DNA of 64,000 nucleotides from Saccoglossus kowalevskii (lineage: Eukaryota > Hemichordata > Enteropneusta > Harrimaniidae), in NCBI RefSeq assembly GCF_000003605.2, contig NW_003151782.1, forward strand, positions 45,545-109,544, given 5' to 3'. This document shows positions 1 to 15,626 of this stretch, in pieces (the first letter of the stretch is position 1; each line of letters opens with the position of its first letter). The notes under the pieces are model-generated. The model did not search any database and was not told the DNA's origin. It saw only the letters and a list, made by a program, of their open reading frames with translations. Position numbers and translations under genes: made by a program.

Positions 1-1035
1 TTGTTGGCACCACTCAGAGATAATATTATCTCCCTTGTTGCTGGCACCACTCAGAGATAATATTATCTCCCTTGTTGTTGGCGCCACTCAGAGATAATAT
101 TATCTTCCTTGTTGTTGGCACCACTCAAAGATAATATTATCTCCCTTGTTGTTGGCACCACTCAGAGATAATATTATCTCCCTTGTTGTTAGCACCACTC
201 AGAGATAATATTATCTCCCTTGTTGTTGGCACCACTCAGAGATAATATTATCTCCCTTGTTGTTAGCACCACTCAGAGATAATATTATCTCCCTTGTTGC
301 TGGCACCACTCAGAGATAATATTATCTCCCTTGTTGTTGGCACCACTCAGAGATAATATTATCTACCTTGTTGCTGGGCCACTCAGGGATAATATTATCT
401 CCCTTGTTGCCGGGCCACTCAGGAATAATATTATCTCCCTTGTTTGTAGGTGGGACTATTTAGGGATAATATTATCTCTCTTGTTGTTGGGCCACTCAGG
501 GATAATACTAACTCCCTTGTTGCTGGGCCACTCAGGGATAATTTTATCTACCTTGTTGTTTGGGCCACTCAGGGATAATATTATTTCCCCTGTTGCTGGG
601 CCACTCAGGGATAATATTATCTGCCTTGTTGTCGGGCCCACTCTGGAATAATAGTACTAGTATCTCCCTTGTTGTTGGGCCACTCAGGAATAATTTTATC
701 TCCCTTGTTTGTTGCTGGGACTATTTAGGGATAATATTATCTCCCTTGTTGTTGGGCCACTCAGGGATAATAATATCTCCCTTGTTGTTGGGAACACTCA
801 GGGATAATATTATCTCCCTTGTTGTCGGGACCACTCAGGGATAATACTATCCCCCTTGTTGTTGTGCCACTCAGGGATAATACTATCTCCCTTGTTGTTG
901 GGAACACTCAGGAATAATATTATCTCCCTTGTTGTCGGGACCACTCAGGGATAATACTATCCCTCTTGTTGTTGGGCCATTCAGGGATATTATTATATCC
1001 CATGTTGTTGGGACCATTCAGGGATAATACTTTTT
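1..1035. repeat. 36/37-bp minisatellite array with palindromic core
   Basis: About 28 head-to-tail units fill the left edge, so the array is cut by the window start. Units up to about 370 are 37 bp and carry GGCACCACTCAGAGATAAT. Units after that are mostly 36 bp and carry GGGCCACTCAGGGATAAT. Nearly every unit contains the 12-bp perfect palindrome GATAATATTATC, which extends to 16 bp (GAGATAATATTATCTC) in the left block. Variant units with a TTTAGGGATAAT core occur near 445 and 710. Between about 790 and 1010 a 110-bp three-unit higher-order period is visible (GGAACACTCA at 791 and again at 901). Open frames across the array are by-products of the repeat and not genes. Confidence 0.97.
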
Positions 1036-4000
1036 CCCCATGAACCGGTCATCACTGGAAGGATAATTTTATCCTACTTCCACGATACATAGACCCCTGA
1101 GTTCAGCTATACGTATTTTAGAAAGAAATGTTTCTGCACAATAACCGAGAGCGCCCCCTATTTTTTGAATTTATGTAAGGAAATCCATCGTTAACTAGAT
1201 AAGTGAACCATCATTGATTCGGATATTTTTCGACTAAAGAGCACACATAAATATAGACTGGCGCCAATTAGGGGGTAGGTGACGAGAAAAAGAGATAATT
1301 AAAACAGAATATAATATGCAATATACTAGTTTAATTGATGGTGAGTGGGCGACTTGTGGACATTTTACTCCTTTTCTCTTGAACACACTCCGCGAAATAA
1401 ATAAATGAAACAGTCATGTATCAAAAAATTATCACGAATCAATTGGTTTTAACATCATTTAAAAATCACTTTATTTTAAAGTCGCTGTAATCTCTAGCCT
1501 GAGCTGCGATGTACGTGAACGATAACGTGTCCTACTTTTGTCAGAACAATCTGGATTATATTTTAACATGTTAATGTTATTTAGCCCATCCTTTTGTGTT
1601 AACAAGTAGGAATTCAGAACGGAATTCGCACAAAGGTTGACGGACTAAACCTCTATATAGGTTGCCATCCACATTGTATACACATCGAAGCCAATAGTTA
1701 CAATGTAATAAATAAGAATTAGAGAATCCGCCTTTTCGTTGTATTTTAATAGGAGTGTCGATGAGTATTTCTTTAAGTACTTATACTTTTCACACCGTTT
1801 CTTTTAACGATCAATCGATGTCTTCAAATTGTTCCCACTGAGTGGACGACTTAGTGACCGTGACGCAGCGTCATAATGATCGTGACGAAACATCTGTGCA
1901 GATGAACGTGTTATCCGCTAATGTTTTTCCATAATGGCGGGCATGTCAATATTCCAGCACCCTTCTGGATGATTGCAGTAGATCAATAATCTGTCAGAGC
2001 TTCGTGGTATTTTCAAACGAGTTGGCTCGCTATGCGTAACTCTACGAGAAAGTCACGAAAGCTAGGTTTCCATGAATACCAAAGTAAAGAGTTTTACGCT
2101 TGTTATTCAATCCATAATCGTATTAATTTGTCCTTTCACATTTATAAACCGTATTTATGCGATAAATATAATATGAATTTGTCCATGTTCATCCACTGTA
2201 CAGTCACGTGACCCATTGATGATGACACGTTAAATTCAACGTTCTGCTGTTGTTTGTATTCTTGCGTTTTTATGCCTAGCAACCTTCGGTAACTTCAGTG
2301 ATTTAAACTGAATCAAACAACGGTATTGTTCAATAAAATACCATAGCATTATCTTTTTTAACGGCGATGATCTTTCCGTCGCGGTTGACTGATTTGAGAA
2401 AGGTAATACCGACCCTAAATCAGATAGCAATACATTATTCTAACTTTTTCCATTCACACGACGGAAAAATGGAGCAGGCATTAAACCGTTATGCTACAAT
2501 ATATTGTTTCTTTTAACGAGTTCATAATAGCAAGTGGGGCTTCACCATCAATCTTCGACGCACAGCTATCTTCTGAGAGATGTTTGTTACTTTCGCGATA
2601 TTTTTGAAACATACTAGAGTAGGCTGTAGAATTTACGTGCCGTTGTCAGGGATGTAAGTATGTCACATGACAGATTTAAGTGTTCCATTTCACCAAATAT
2701 ATAGTTCATGCGCTAGCGTCACAGCCTTGACACCCTAAAATATAGGCCAGATGATATTCACGTGTTTGTCTATTTTAATGCAGCCTTGTGTCCCGTAATG
2801 ATGTATAGCCCTACGCGTATATCGTAGAATCACAAAAAATGCGACTATTTATCAGTCTTCAGCCAAGGTTCTATTGTGTACTAGGTCAGGGTAAAAGCTA
2901 AAAGCTGTCCACATCAACAACACATTTCTTTGTGTCGAACCCTCGCCCAAGCATTACGAGAACAATGTGATTTCAGAACTTTATAAAAACGAGCTATTAT
3001 TTGAGAATGCACCTGAAATCGAGCGATGACAATTTAGCTGGTCATGACCTAAAACAACTCACCCTATACAGACGCGATCACATGAAATTTGGTAACAAAT
3101 CCGTCCAGTGTCTGTCAGCATTGAGCCGGATCTGTTCGTGCAAATCCATTATCGAGACACGCACAGACAAGCATTGCTGTCATGGAAGATTGTTAAGTTG
3201 TAAGATCGATGTTTTCGGACGCTAGCTAATTAAGTTAAGAAGGCTGTGACCTTATTAGATACACTTTGATTATAACCGTTTCAGATTATCATTTCAACTA
3301 CGCAGAGATGCGTGTAAAAACATTCATCAGAATTCGGAATATGCAAACGTCACGTTTTTTTTTCTACGAACAGAGCCTTGTTTTTGGAATTGTAATATTT
3401 TCTGAACGCAACGACCTATTCACATCACGATTTTGTTCACATCGTCCCAATAATAGTCTTATGAATAAAATGACACCTGGTTTTTATGGTTATCATTATT
3501 TATGTTTTTTTCGACGTCCGATTGTCAAAATTGCATATTTATTATCGCCCCAAGATCAAAATACGATCTCTGCAAAATCCACTTATGCATTTTTATAGAC
3601 AGCGATTCACTCATTCCTCTTAAAGTTATCATACCTGAGAGCCAAGTCTCAAAATGTTCAGCTTCATGGGTAAATACACTTTAACCAAAAGAAAGATTCA
3701 ACGATTCGGTCCACAGCCTTTAAATAATTATTGATACTATCATAGCTACAATTGACGTGCTTGGGTGGTTTGACGCTTTCATGGCTAGTGTCTAGCAGGA
3801 ATTAAACGACTCGTAAATTTTAGTGAAAAACAAACTCAAGGTGCACTGCCTCGTGAACGTCAAAAAATACTTGAAAGATTCACGCTGCGCTGTTCATTTA
3901 TCACACGTTGTTTAATTTGATATTTAGTTTCCTACACCATCTTCCACAACACATTGAACTATCGTCACATAGTAAATTGTTTCCAAAAAAAGCAGCTGTC

Positions 4001-4300
4001 CAAACTTGGAATGTGTTTCATTGAACACGTTCATCGACGAATTTGGTTTGAAAATACTAGTAATACCCGTTATATGCATATTCTGAATACTGAATAGTGA
4101 ACAAATTAAGAATGAAATAGAATACGCAAATGTAAATTTGTTTTTCGTATTTCATTACAGAGGTATAAATTACATAAACAAATATTATTTTAAAAAGTAG
4201 AAACTTCGTTATGTCTCGGGCTGTACGAGATCAAGAGTGTCACGAGTTCATTGTCACGCCCAGGGCCACATACAGAATGATTGATAAATAGTTGACGGAG
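1036..4300. other. Non-coding stretch, no gene recognised
   Basis: Between the minisatellite and the gene A promoter region I find only short open frames. None has flanking splice signals that join, and none has recognisable domains. The longest, around 3001-3225 and 3266-3598, have no signal peptide, motif or paralogue in the window. No retroelement protein is seen. Confidence 0.6.
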
Positions 4301-4305
4301 GATAG

Positions 4306-4404
4306 CGGTGTACTTTTATTAATTCTGAATAATGTACACCGTCACAGTGATTGAACACACCGCTATGAACCATAGTTACAAAACACAAACACCGTTGTAC
4401 ACCG
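4306..4404. promoter_or_regulatory. Cluster of five ACACCG-type motifs upstream of a TATA box
   Basis: ACACCG occurs at 4336-4341, 4357-4362, 4389-4394 and 4399-4404, and inverted (CGGTGT) at 4306-4311. Three of the five are part of the 8-mer GTACACCG or its complement. The first two copies form an inverted repeat (4306-4313 and 4334-4341, 20-nt loop). The cluster ends about 40 nt before the TATA box at 4446, a usual place for proximal promoter sites. The factor is unknown; the regulatory role is inferred from clustering and position. Confidence 0.4.
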
Positions 4405-4445
4405 TGATCTATTCATTGATGAACGTGATGCGTTTGTTATTAGTG

Positions 4446-4453
4446 TATAAAAG
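4446..4453 (+). promoter_or_regulatory. Candidate TATA box of gene A
   Basis: TATAAAAG lies about 77 nt upstream of a strong 5' splice site (AAT|GTAAGTAT, GT at 4523-4524). Transcription would start near 4476 and give a leader exon of about 47 nt. The coding part of gene A begins 6 nt after a 3' splice site at 6899-6900, so a non-coding first exon must exist upstream. This is the best candidate seen. A second possible donor (GTAAGTAAC, GT at 4934) lies downstream. Confidence 0.45.
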
Positions 4454-4475
4454 AACGATCTCTGCACACACGTTA

Positions 4476-4522
4476 AAAGTGCACGACTAGAGCTGACTCA
4501 GCCGCGCAACATTCCTCATAAT
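4476..4522 (+). other. Putative non-coding leader exon of gene A
   Basis: The start is estimated about 30 nt after the TATA box. The end is fixed by the consensus donor GTAAGTAT at 4523. It would splice to the acceptor CTCATTGCAG (AG at 6899-6900), giving a 2.4-kb leader intron and a short 5' UTR. No transcript evidence is available. Confidence 0.35.
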
Positions 4523-6900
4523 GTAAGTATTCTTTTGTCTAACTCTATTTACTTTCTGTTTTAAAACATATTAATTAGGGGATTACTAAATCCCCTATCT
4601 AAATTACAATTGGTATCAATTGGTGTTTCAGTGCCACTCTTTATAACTGAATAGAGAAAACGAAATTTTAATAGCACTAAACTTTATCCGATGGAACGAA
4701 GCCAAAATCCTTTAAAATATTTCAGAAAATAAGTAAAACTTTAAGAGATTACGTTTAGCACTGCGCTGTGATTGGGCAGTTAGTAATAATATACGAGGTG
4801 ATCAGTAGTAACTGAGCGCGTCTGAAACGCATTTAGTACATTGTGATTGAACGTTCAGTATCGTTTATACTTCTATTAAGTTTTCAACCAAACACTATCA
4901 TTGTTTGTATGACCGGGGAAGCCGCCAAAGAAAGTAAGTAACTTTATCGACGAGAAATCGAACACATACGTATCTTATTTATTGGCTATTTTAACCAAAA
5001 CGTTAAAGTTGCAGAAGAAATAGTCGCATATAACTACTGGTTAGTTTCAAGTAAATTCCGAACTAACGCAAACAATAGCGTTTCCATGTCAACAGACATC
5101 ACGTCATTAAAGTCAATGGCAACAGCTAATTAAGGCCTGTCTTGTGCTAACAATTTGTGTGTTCTCATGTAGCACAGGGTTTGGATATCAGTTTAATTTG
5201 TGATATACTTTGAATCTCTTCTCACAGAGGGAAATCGTTACATTGATTCAGTTGTCGTTGCTGTAGACAGTCGGCAAGTTTGAGAGGACTTTCACAATTC
5301 GTTGTTAATAGAGGTTCCAGCAACTATTCTGTATCGAATCATCATTGTTGGTGCCTGGAGGGAAAATGCTTTATTTTTTTAATATGCTCTTGTGACTGAG
5401 AAAGCAAAGTAATTTAACTGTTTAAATTTAAATGTTACAAGTGAAATAAGATTTTGCTTTTCTCCAATATTGTTTCTTCTGGTGTATGCCCCCTCATGAA
5501 TACAGCTAGGGACGAAAGTTTTCAAAACTCATGGTTTTTTTTTTCGACGACAACTTATCATCTAAATAGAGCGTCTAATGTGTTACTCCGGCGTGTGCAA
5601 CCATCTGTCTTGAATAGTGACTTATCTGAACTTAATATGTTAAACATGCAACATGTATTTTTTTAACAATTTTGTTTGATATTGCATGTTGGTGAATATA
5701 TTGGACTATGATACAACGCTTTTCTTGTAGCGCATATCTGAGTTTTTGTTCGACGAAACAACGACTTTCTTCAATACGCATGCGCACTGCTTTAATACGT
5801 GCAATATAGTCAATGCTCATGCGTTTTTGATTTCAATCTTATATAATGAAAACTCTTGTGTGTCTTGCAAACGCTAGATTTTTAGTTTATGATACATCAT
5901 AATAGGATTTGGTCCCCAGTATGGAGTATCGAACAGCAATACTAGAAAATATATGTATAAAATATAAATATATAGGTGTTGATGTGATCGTACATTTGTA
6001 TTGATTCACTATGAATACTATAACTATAGCGACGCACTGATCGCATTATAAAGCAGCCAGAATATTATATGTGCTTTTTTACGCCCCCCTGCTTCATACA
6101 CTAGACAGTTTTGTTTGATACATGGAGCTGACGTACAGCTCTGTAATTCTGGTGCACTACTGTGTTTGTCTCTATTAATGTTAATTGAACTACTACTGTG
6201 CCCTACAGAGATTCAGAATACTATAATTTCTGTTATCATACATGGAACGTTCGTGTTCGTGCTCTCCAAAATATGACCGCCGTATTCGGCGACTCGTAAA
6301 ATACGAAAATACTTTTACTGTGTGGCCGGAACTATTTATTTGGTATCACTGCGGACGTTTAAAACTCGGCGACGATGTATTTCAATGTTGTTCTTACAAC
6401 TTTTCACGATCATTAATCGACAACTATGTATTCTGTGTACTTTCTTTTAGGTCTTGCGTTTTACTGTTGACTAAGTACGAGTATCAAAACAGAAAATGTG
6501 ATAGTTTGCGGTGATAAAACATTGAACAAACAAACTACCGCATTACGTTTGAAACGTTATGTTATAATAACACACCAATTGACTGCCCTCGTTAAACAAA
6601 TTAAAAATAATAAATAAACAAATAAATAAATAAACAATAAATAAAAAATATATAAACGCATAACCTCATATATAGGGTGTCGCTTTAATTGAGTAATTGA
6701 GTTGATTTCCAATGCATTATCATGGTAGATAACTTCCCATTGCTTATAATGGCAAAGTCAAATGCATTTTTTAAAAATGTTTTACTCAAGTATGCCTCGT
6801 TTAAAAAAACAAATTTAATATATACATTATGCATGTTTATTTTATCGTGGTTTAAATATTGTACACAGTTCATATAACGTTATGTTTTTACTCATTGCAG
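4523..6900 (+). other. Leader intron of gene A (inferred)
   Basis: This stretch lies between the putative leader exon and the first coding exon. It contains no supported coding sequence. An AAAT/AAAC-rich tract lies at 6603-6652. An alternative first exon ending at a GTAAGTAAC donor (4934) is possible. Confidence 0.35.
6603..6652. repeat. Imperfect AAAT/AAAC simple repeat
   Basis: A run of TAAA and CAAA units in the inferred leader intron of gene A. Confidence 0.85.
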
Positions 6901-6906
6901 ATTGAT

Positions 6907-10328
<3,422 letters not shown>

Positions 10329-13120
10329 CGTCATGTATGTAAAGCATACCAAGGACACATGCGCATTCCATGAACTCAATATGAGATATATGAAATGACT
10401 GAGTTTTGGGCGTTTTCTTATATGATGAAACGTGGTGCGAACCTTTCCGACATTTACAATTTTTCATTGCGAGATTCATTCAACCTCAGACTTGTAATAC
10501 ATTTTTTATTACTAGTCTGAGATTCAACATGTGAGTGGGCCAGTGAGTGGCAGGTTACGCCTGCTTCCATTGTGTTAGATGATCAGTTTGAGATTTGGGA
10601 AGTATTAAACATTGATTAACTACAATTTGCTACAGTTTTCAACGTAGAATTTGTGTTTGTTTTGAATCATGATAACATATTTCTTAACATAGTATTAAGT
10701 TCTTAACGTGACTTATATTTAGTAAGATTTCCATTACGAGGGAAATGCAACACAAATGACTGCATAAGGTTGCAGCCAGTCTGGATAGGGGTATCATGAT
10801 GGTCCCTTGGGGGCATTTCAAGGTACATCGCTGTCGCGGTTCAGTGCACGGTGGTCGCTAACAAAATGCAGAAGATTGTCGAACTACGTAACTACACGGT
10901 TTTGATGATCACGGAGATAAATATAATATTTTGCGAAAAGAGTGAAATTTGCAAATACTGCGAATTTAAGTTTTCTCTCCAAAAAGCGGAAATCGGTATG
11001 ATGACTCGATTAAACAGATTGTTGACATTGCTAGACATGGTTTTCGTCGTACAAACAACACTGCACGGCGTTTAGAAGATAATCAAAGATAATTTTGCGT
11101 CAACATTTGTCAATGACTTGAGGTTCGCACTACTAATATGATACTAGTACACATTTATATAATTATTGTATTCTATATTTAAGCCCGATGTGAGATGGAA
11201 ACCATATTTTCGTCGCTGATTATAATTTATTGTAAATGTAATAGTCATTTATTGACAGATATCATGTTTTTCAAGAGTAATCAACATAAATATTTGCCTT
11301 ATTGTGTCAAGTTTCCGCTACAATAGCAATCTTTGTTATGTAACCAGTTTAAATGTCATATGTATTTATTACATTCGCATGTATTAAAATATTTGTTTTT
11401 TTAAATTCTACTATTAATTGTTGAGCGATTCAGTGATTGTTATTAAAACTAAAACCCATATATACTGTGCAAAACGATGTATTGCTTGATGTCCAAATGC
11501 GTAATCGCAACTCACTGTCAAAATAATTTGTTTTGTTTAATGTTTCCCTCAAGGTAACTCGAAGTTTGGTTAACGGGTAATTACATTTTAATTTGATAAA
11601 TTTGAACGTTAAACATATATCGAAGTTCGAAAATGGGCGTGATCATTTTTGTAACTCGATTTATACGTGTTAAATATATGTTACAATTACATAATAGAAC
11701 ACAATATGTTAGTGTTCACATCATGCAGGTAAGATCATTGTTATCTTAACGTCAGAAGGGTGATGGTGGTGGTTTCGGGTGTTAGGTTAATAACAAATGG
11801 AACAGAATCACGACGACTAGAGGATTAAATTTCCGCTACCGTCCGGTGTATCTAAATTCGGGATATTGCTACTTCCATGGAACGTTTTTATTACACGTTC
11901 AGAACACTTTCCTGTAGTTAAGATTTCGTTTCGTGATATAATATACTAAGCGATGATTTTTTATTATTTTATATTGATGGATTCACGTATAAATAAAAGA
12001 CCACGTGCTACTTATTATTAATTGTTGTTATCACTATTGTCAGAATAAATGTATTTTATGACATCATAGCTTTACGTTAACACACGGCAAACCCAGTAAT
12101 TTATAACAACAATAATGAATAATGAGAATATTGTAGACGCGATAGACGCTTCGTTTCACATATAATCTAGCCAATCATGTAGACTCTTCGTTCGTCTCCT
12201 CCTCCAATATGGAGCTGTAGGGATTCGTCATGGGCTACGTCTCGCCCTCGCAAACTTCCACAATGATCAGAGCTTATTTCAATTATAGTAGTAATCTGAG
12301 AAAAAACTAAATACACATATTGTCAGCGTGTCGTAGATGCTTACATTTTAGGCCACGAGCAAATACAATGCGAAATTACGAAAATAACCATATATTAGTC
12401 TACCTGAACAAATATTGTTGAGCTTGTTGTTAAAAAATTTGGGAAACTTTGAGTTGCACACATACACATATTTTTGTTTTCGTGTGCTCGTGCATTGACC
12501 TCGAGTGTACGTGCTACCGATCGACAAATGAAGATTCGACGTTTCAGTGAGATACAGCCGTGTTATCATAATTTTTAATAGCGCCCGATAAACTGAGAAT
12601 AGCTGCGTGTTCATGGGTGGTGTTCATTTTTGCATATGAATGAGAATGGACCCTGGGCAAGGACGCTTATGCTTGGACAGACTACAAATTACTATTATAG
12701 TGGTAAGAAATCGATGTGGACGGGTACATGTAATAAGAAGAATATCACAATTCGTGACTCATGATATCATATTTAGCAGAACTCTTTACGTCATTTTTAA
12801 CGCTTTCCGACGCGTATTTTAAAGGTACTTTCACTTCTTTCGTAAAAAAACGTTTTATGTATATCCCGCATTAAACTGGATAATCCCACTTCTCGTGAAG
12901 GCCACTCTCTAAATGTCCATCGTATCGCTGATGCTCACTGACCCCGGGCGACATCATCGACACGCTCTACGCCTTTTTATCCAATTGAGCGCGTGTTCGA
13001 TTTGTTAATATTACCGCAAATTTCATCAAACTGTTCGTTTACCAAAATAAATATGTAAATGGCACTACGGGGCGCCATATGTTGAAAAAATATATAACAG
13101 AAAACTGTCATTAATAATAA
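10329..13120. other. 3' flank of gene A and intergenic sequence
   Basis: No gene is recognised here. Possible poly(A) signals for gene A are an ATTAAA at 10604-10609 and AATAAA at 11992-11997 and 12044-12049; none stands out. Short open frames on both strands lack supporting signals. Confidence 0.5.
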
Positions 13121-13204
13121 TTCTTGGCATTTTTGTGTAAATTAAAGAAAAAAGAAAAGGTTGTCCGTTTTATTCCTGTACGCGTACCAAATTCAGTAGG
13201 CGTG

Positions 13205-13618
13205 ATGCCAGACTACGATAAGGGCGCTATGTCTGCAGGACCAACACCGGGACCAGTCAGATCGGCGAAGGCATTTTGTGCAAGACCGGAAAAGAAAGTA
13301 AAAGGTTGGAGAAGAGCGTTGAGGTCACTGTTTCGTCGTTTGATAGGACGTGAGACGAGAGTCAAAGAGATTCACCTGAACAGCGGACATTGTGAGAACA
13401 AACCAGAGGAAAATGCCCATCTAGGGAACGACGATGTATTACTTTTCCGTCCAGACAATCCGCCTCCTGTCGCTCATACACCAACTCCATTGCCGTACAC
13501 ACCGCCACCAACGCCTGAAAATAGCTTGCAGCCTCTCAATATAAACAGAATACCAGCCTGGTACAATTCAGAACCACTTCCTAACTTTATAGTATATGAA
13601 AATGCATGTTTGTGTTGA
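13205..13618 (+). CDS. Small basic/proline-rich protein, apparently one coding exon
   Basis: This is an open frame of 137 codons from the first ATG. The frame stays open back to 13124, but that position is not an ATG. A candidate 3' splice site (ATTCAG, AG 13195-13196) lies 8 nt before the ATG, so a leader intron like those of genes A and B is possible, or an upstream coding exon. The protein has a basic segment in its first half (WRRALRSLFRRLIGRE), a charged middle, a proline-rich stretch with PPPV, PLPYTPPPTP and PxxP spacing that could bind SH3 or WW domains, and a C-terminus ending Cys-Leu-Cys. It has no signal peptide or transmembrane helix, so it is probably cytosolic. An AATAAA signal lies at 14133. 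The codon content and amino-acid mix are unlike the surrounding AT-rich noise. The family is not recognised. It sits between the two paralogues A and B. Confidence 0.6.
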   Translation: MPDYDKGAMSAGPTPGPVRSAKAFCARPEKKVKGWRRALRSLFRRLIGRETRVKEIHLNSGHCENKPEENAHLGNDDVLLFRPDNPPPVAHTPTPLPYTPPPTPENSLQPLNINRIPAWYNSEPLPNFIVYENACLC

Positions 13619-14132
13619 ATTCCAGGTTATTCCACAAAGGCTTCGGCTGAACTACATCGTCTGTAAAGATAATCAGTGTGAGGTTTGATACGTTCGTTGT
13701 ACGTACTAGTATACATATTGCAGGGTATTCAACTGCTGAGAAGTGACGACTGACAAGCGTTTCCGGGTTGTATGTAAATACTCGTTGTCAATGATTGACC
13801 TTTGACGAGGATGTTGACATGCACTTCACCTGGCGACTTCTTTAACGCAGAGACGTATTTGTTACCAACCAAAACTCTTCCGGACCTTGATGAGAAAGTA
13901 ATGCTGATTTTGCTTATTCTACAATTTACAGAATGAGTCATGAGTGTAACGTGGATCAGACGGTGAGGGCGCCACTTTCTGAGTGTTTGCTAAGATTGTA
14001 CAGCGTTCCATCGATGAGTTGCGTGCTAAGAAGTCACGAATTGTAATGAAATGAAAGGAAGTTTGACAATACAACGTTAAGATTTCCTAAGGTTGAAAGA
14101 ATTGGTTCATCATTAAGAGTCAATAATTTCAC

Positions 14133-14138
14133 AATAAA
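14133..14138 (+). terminator. Candidate poly(A) signal of the 13.2-kb gene
   Basis: Canonical AATAAA about 515 nt after the stop codon at 13618, followed by T/G-rich sequence. It fits a 3' UTR end near 14155. Confidence 0.45.
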
Positions 14139-14603
14139 GCTTGATTATGAACATGTCAGCTGTTTTCTGTGAACTTTTTGTCAGTAGTCCGTTATTGTTT
14201 TCTACTTATGGACTGAGTCTCATAAATTATGTGCATGTGTTGCCGGTGAAGTGTTTCAAGTACATTTATAAATGACTGTGTTACTTATGTACTTATGTTT
14301 ATATTTATGGAATTATTATTTTACTTGAACACAAATGAATGATTCCAAATTGTTGGAATCAAGATCAATTTACGTTCAGTGTGGATTTTCCATATATTTA
14401 AAACAGGTGGATTATTTGTGATTCATATAGTAAAGCTATGTTATTCACAAGTGTTGACGTAACTTTTTTTACCATGTCGGTGGCGTTGTTGGTATTGTTC
14501 CGGGTTGCACTATCGTGGGTAATGGTGACTAAAGTTTTAGCACGTGGAACTCAAACGAAAGTAAAAAAATAATACAACGACTGGGAAACCCCATCGTCCG
14601 CCT

Positions 14604-14650
14604 GCACGGTGTTGTTTCGTTCGGATATTCGTCCCTCTACAACACCGTGC
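14604..14650. repeat. 12-bp inverted repeat beside assembly gap
   Basis: Arms GCACGGTGTTGT (14604-14615) and ACAACACCGTGC (14639-14650) are perfect complements around a 23-nt loop. They lie about 70 nt before the first N gap. This may be part of a hairpin-bearing mobile repeat that defeated assembly. Confidence 0.75.
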
Positions 14651-14719
14651 GGTAATTCTATTCATAACCGTGTATGTCACGTGGTTGCGCGATAGAAAGT
14701 TTACCGACCAATAGAAAGC

Positions 14720-15513
14720 NNNNNNNNNNNNNNNNNNNNNNNNNNNNNNNNNNNNNNNNNNNNNNNNNNNNNNNNNNNNNNNNNNNNNNNNNNNNNNNNN
14801 NNNNNNNNNNNNNNNNNNNNNNNNNNNNNNNNNNNNNNNNNNNNNNNNNNNNNNNNNNNNNNNNNNNNNNNNNNNNNNNNNNNNNNNNNNNNNNNNNNNN
14901 NNNNNNNNNNNNNNNNNNNNNNNNNNNNNNNNNNNNNNNNNNNNNNNNNNNNNNNNNNNNNNNNNNNNNNNNNNNNNNNNNNNNNNNNNNNNNNNNNNNN
15001 NNNNNNNNNNNNNNNNNNNNNNNNNNNNNNNNNNNNNNNNNNNNNNNNNNNNNNNNNNNNNNNNNNNNNNNNNNNNNNNNNNNNNNNNNNNNNNNNNNNN
15101 NNNNNNNNNNNNNNNNNNNNNNNNNNNNNNNNNNNNNNNNNNNNNNNNNNNNNNNNNNNNNNNNNNNNNNNNNNNNNNNNNNNNNNNNNNNNNNNNNNNN
15201 NNNNNNNNNNNNNNNNNNNNNNNNNNNNNNNNNNNNNNNNNNNNNNNNNNNNNNNNNNNNNNNNNNNNNNNNNNNNNNNNNNNNNNNNNNNNNNNNNNNN
15301 NNNNNNNNNNNNNNNNNNNNNNNNNNNNNNNNNNNNNNNNNNNNNNNNNNNNNNNNNNNNNNNNNNNNNNNNNNNNNNNNNNNNNNNNNNNNNNNNNNNN
15401 NNNNNNNNNNNNNNNNNNNNNNNNNNNNNNNNNNNNNNNNNNNNNNNNNNNNNNNNNNNNNNNNNNNNNNNNNNNNNNNNNNNNNNNNNNNNNNNNNNNN
15501 NNNNNNNNNNNNN
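14720..15513. other. Assembly gap (N, 794 bases)
   Basis: Unknown bases only. The flanks carry a 12-bp inverted repeat on the left and a 28-bp perfect palindrome on the right. A GGGAAACCC word occurs on both sides (near 14583 and 15541), which suggests a repeat inside. Confidence 0.99.
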
Positions 15514-15598
15514 GGAACATTCATCTGAAAATTCAAGATGGGGAAACCCAAGACGGAATCGAATAGACTAAGTGGATTTATGCCCGACTCGGAATCAT

Positions 15599-15626
15599 AA
15601 AAAGAATCGCATATGCGATTCTTTTT
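15599..15626. repeat. 28-bp perfect palindrome
   Basis: A 14-bp arm AAAAAGAATCGCAT is followed directly by its exact complement ATGCGATTCTTTTT with no spacer. It would form a cruciform or a tight hairpin in RNA. It lies 86 nt after the end of the first N gap. Confidence 0.95.

Noticed and set aside
331-844. Overlapping open frames across the left-edge array, with Leu/Gly/Pro-rich repeats
   Set aside because: They are translations of the 36/37-bp minisatellite in several frames and both strands. No start context, splice site or non-repeat coding sequence supports them.
3001-3598. Open frames upstream of gene A
   Set aside because: Ordinary length for the base composition, no recognisable motif, no joining splice sites and no paralogue upstream of gene B.
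14537-15551. Long frames running through runs of unknown residue
   Set aside because: They cross the N gap and are open only because N codons are not stops. The same applies at 56127-56457.
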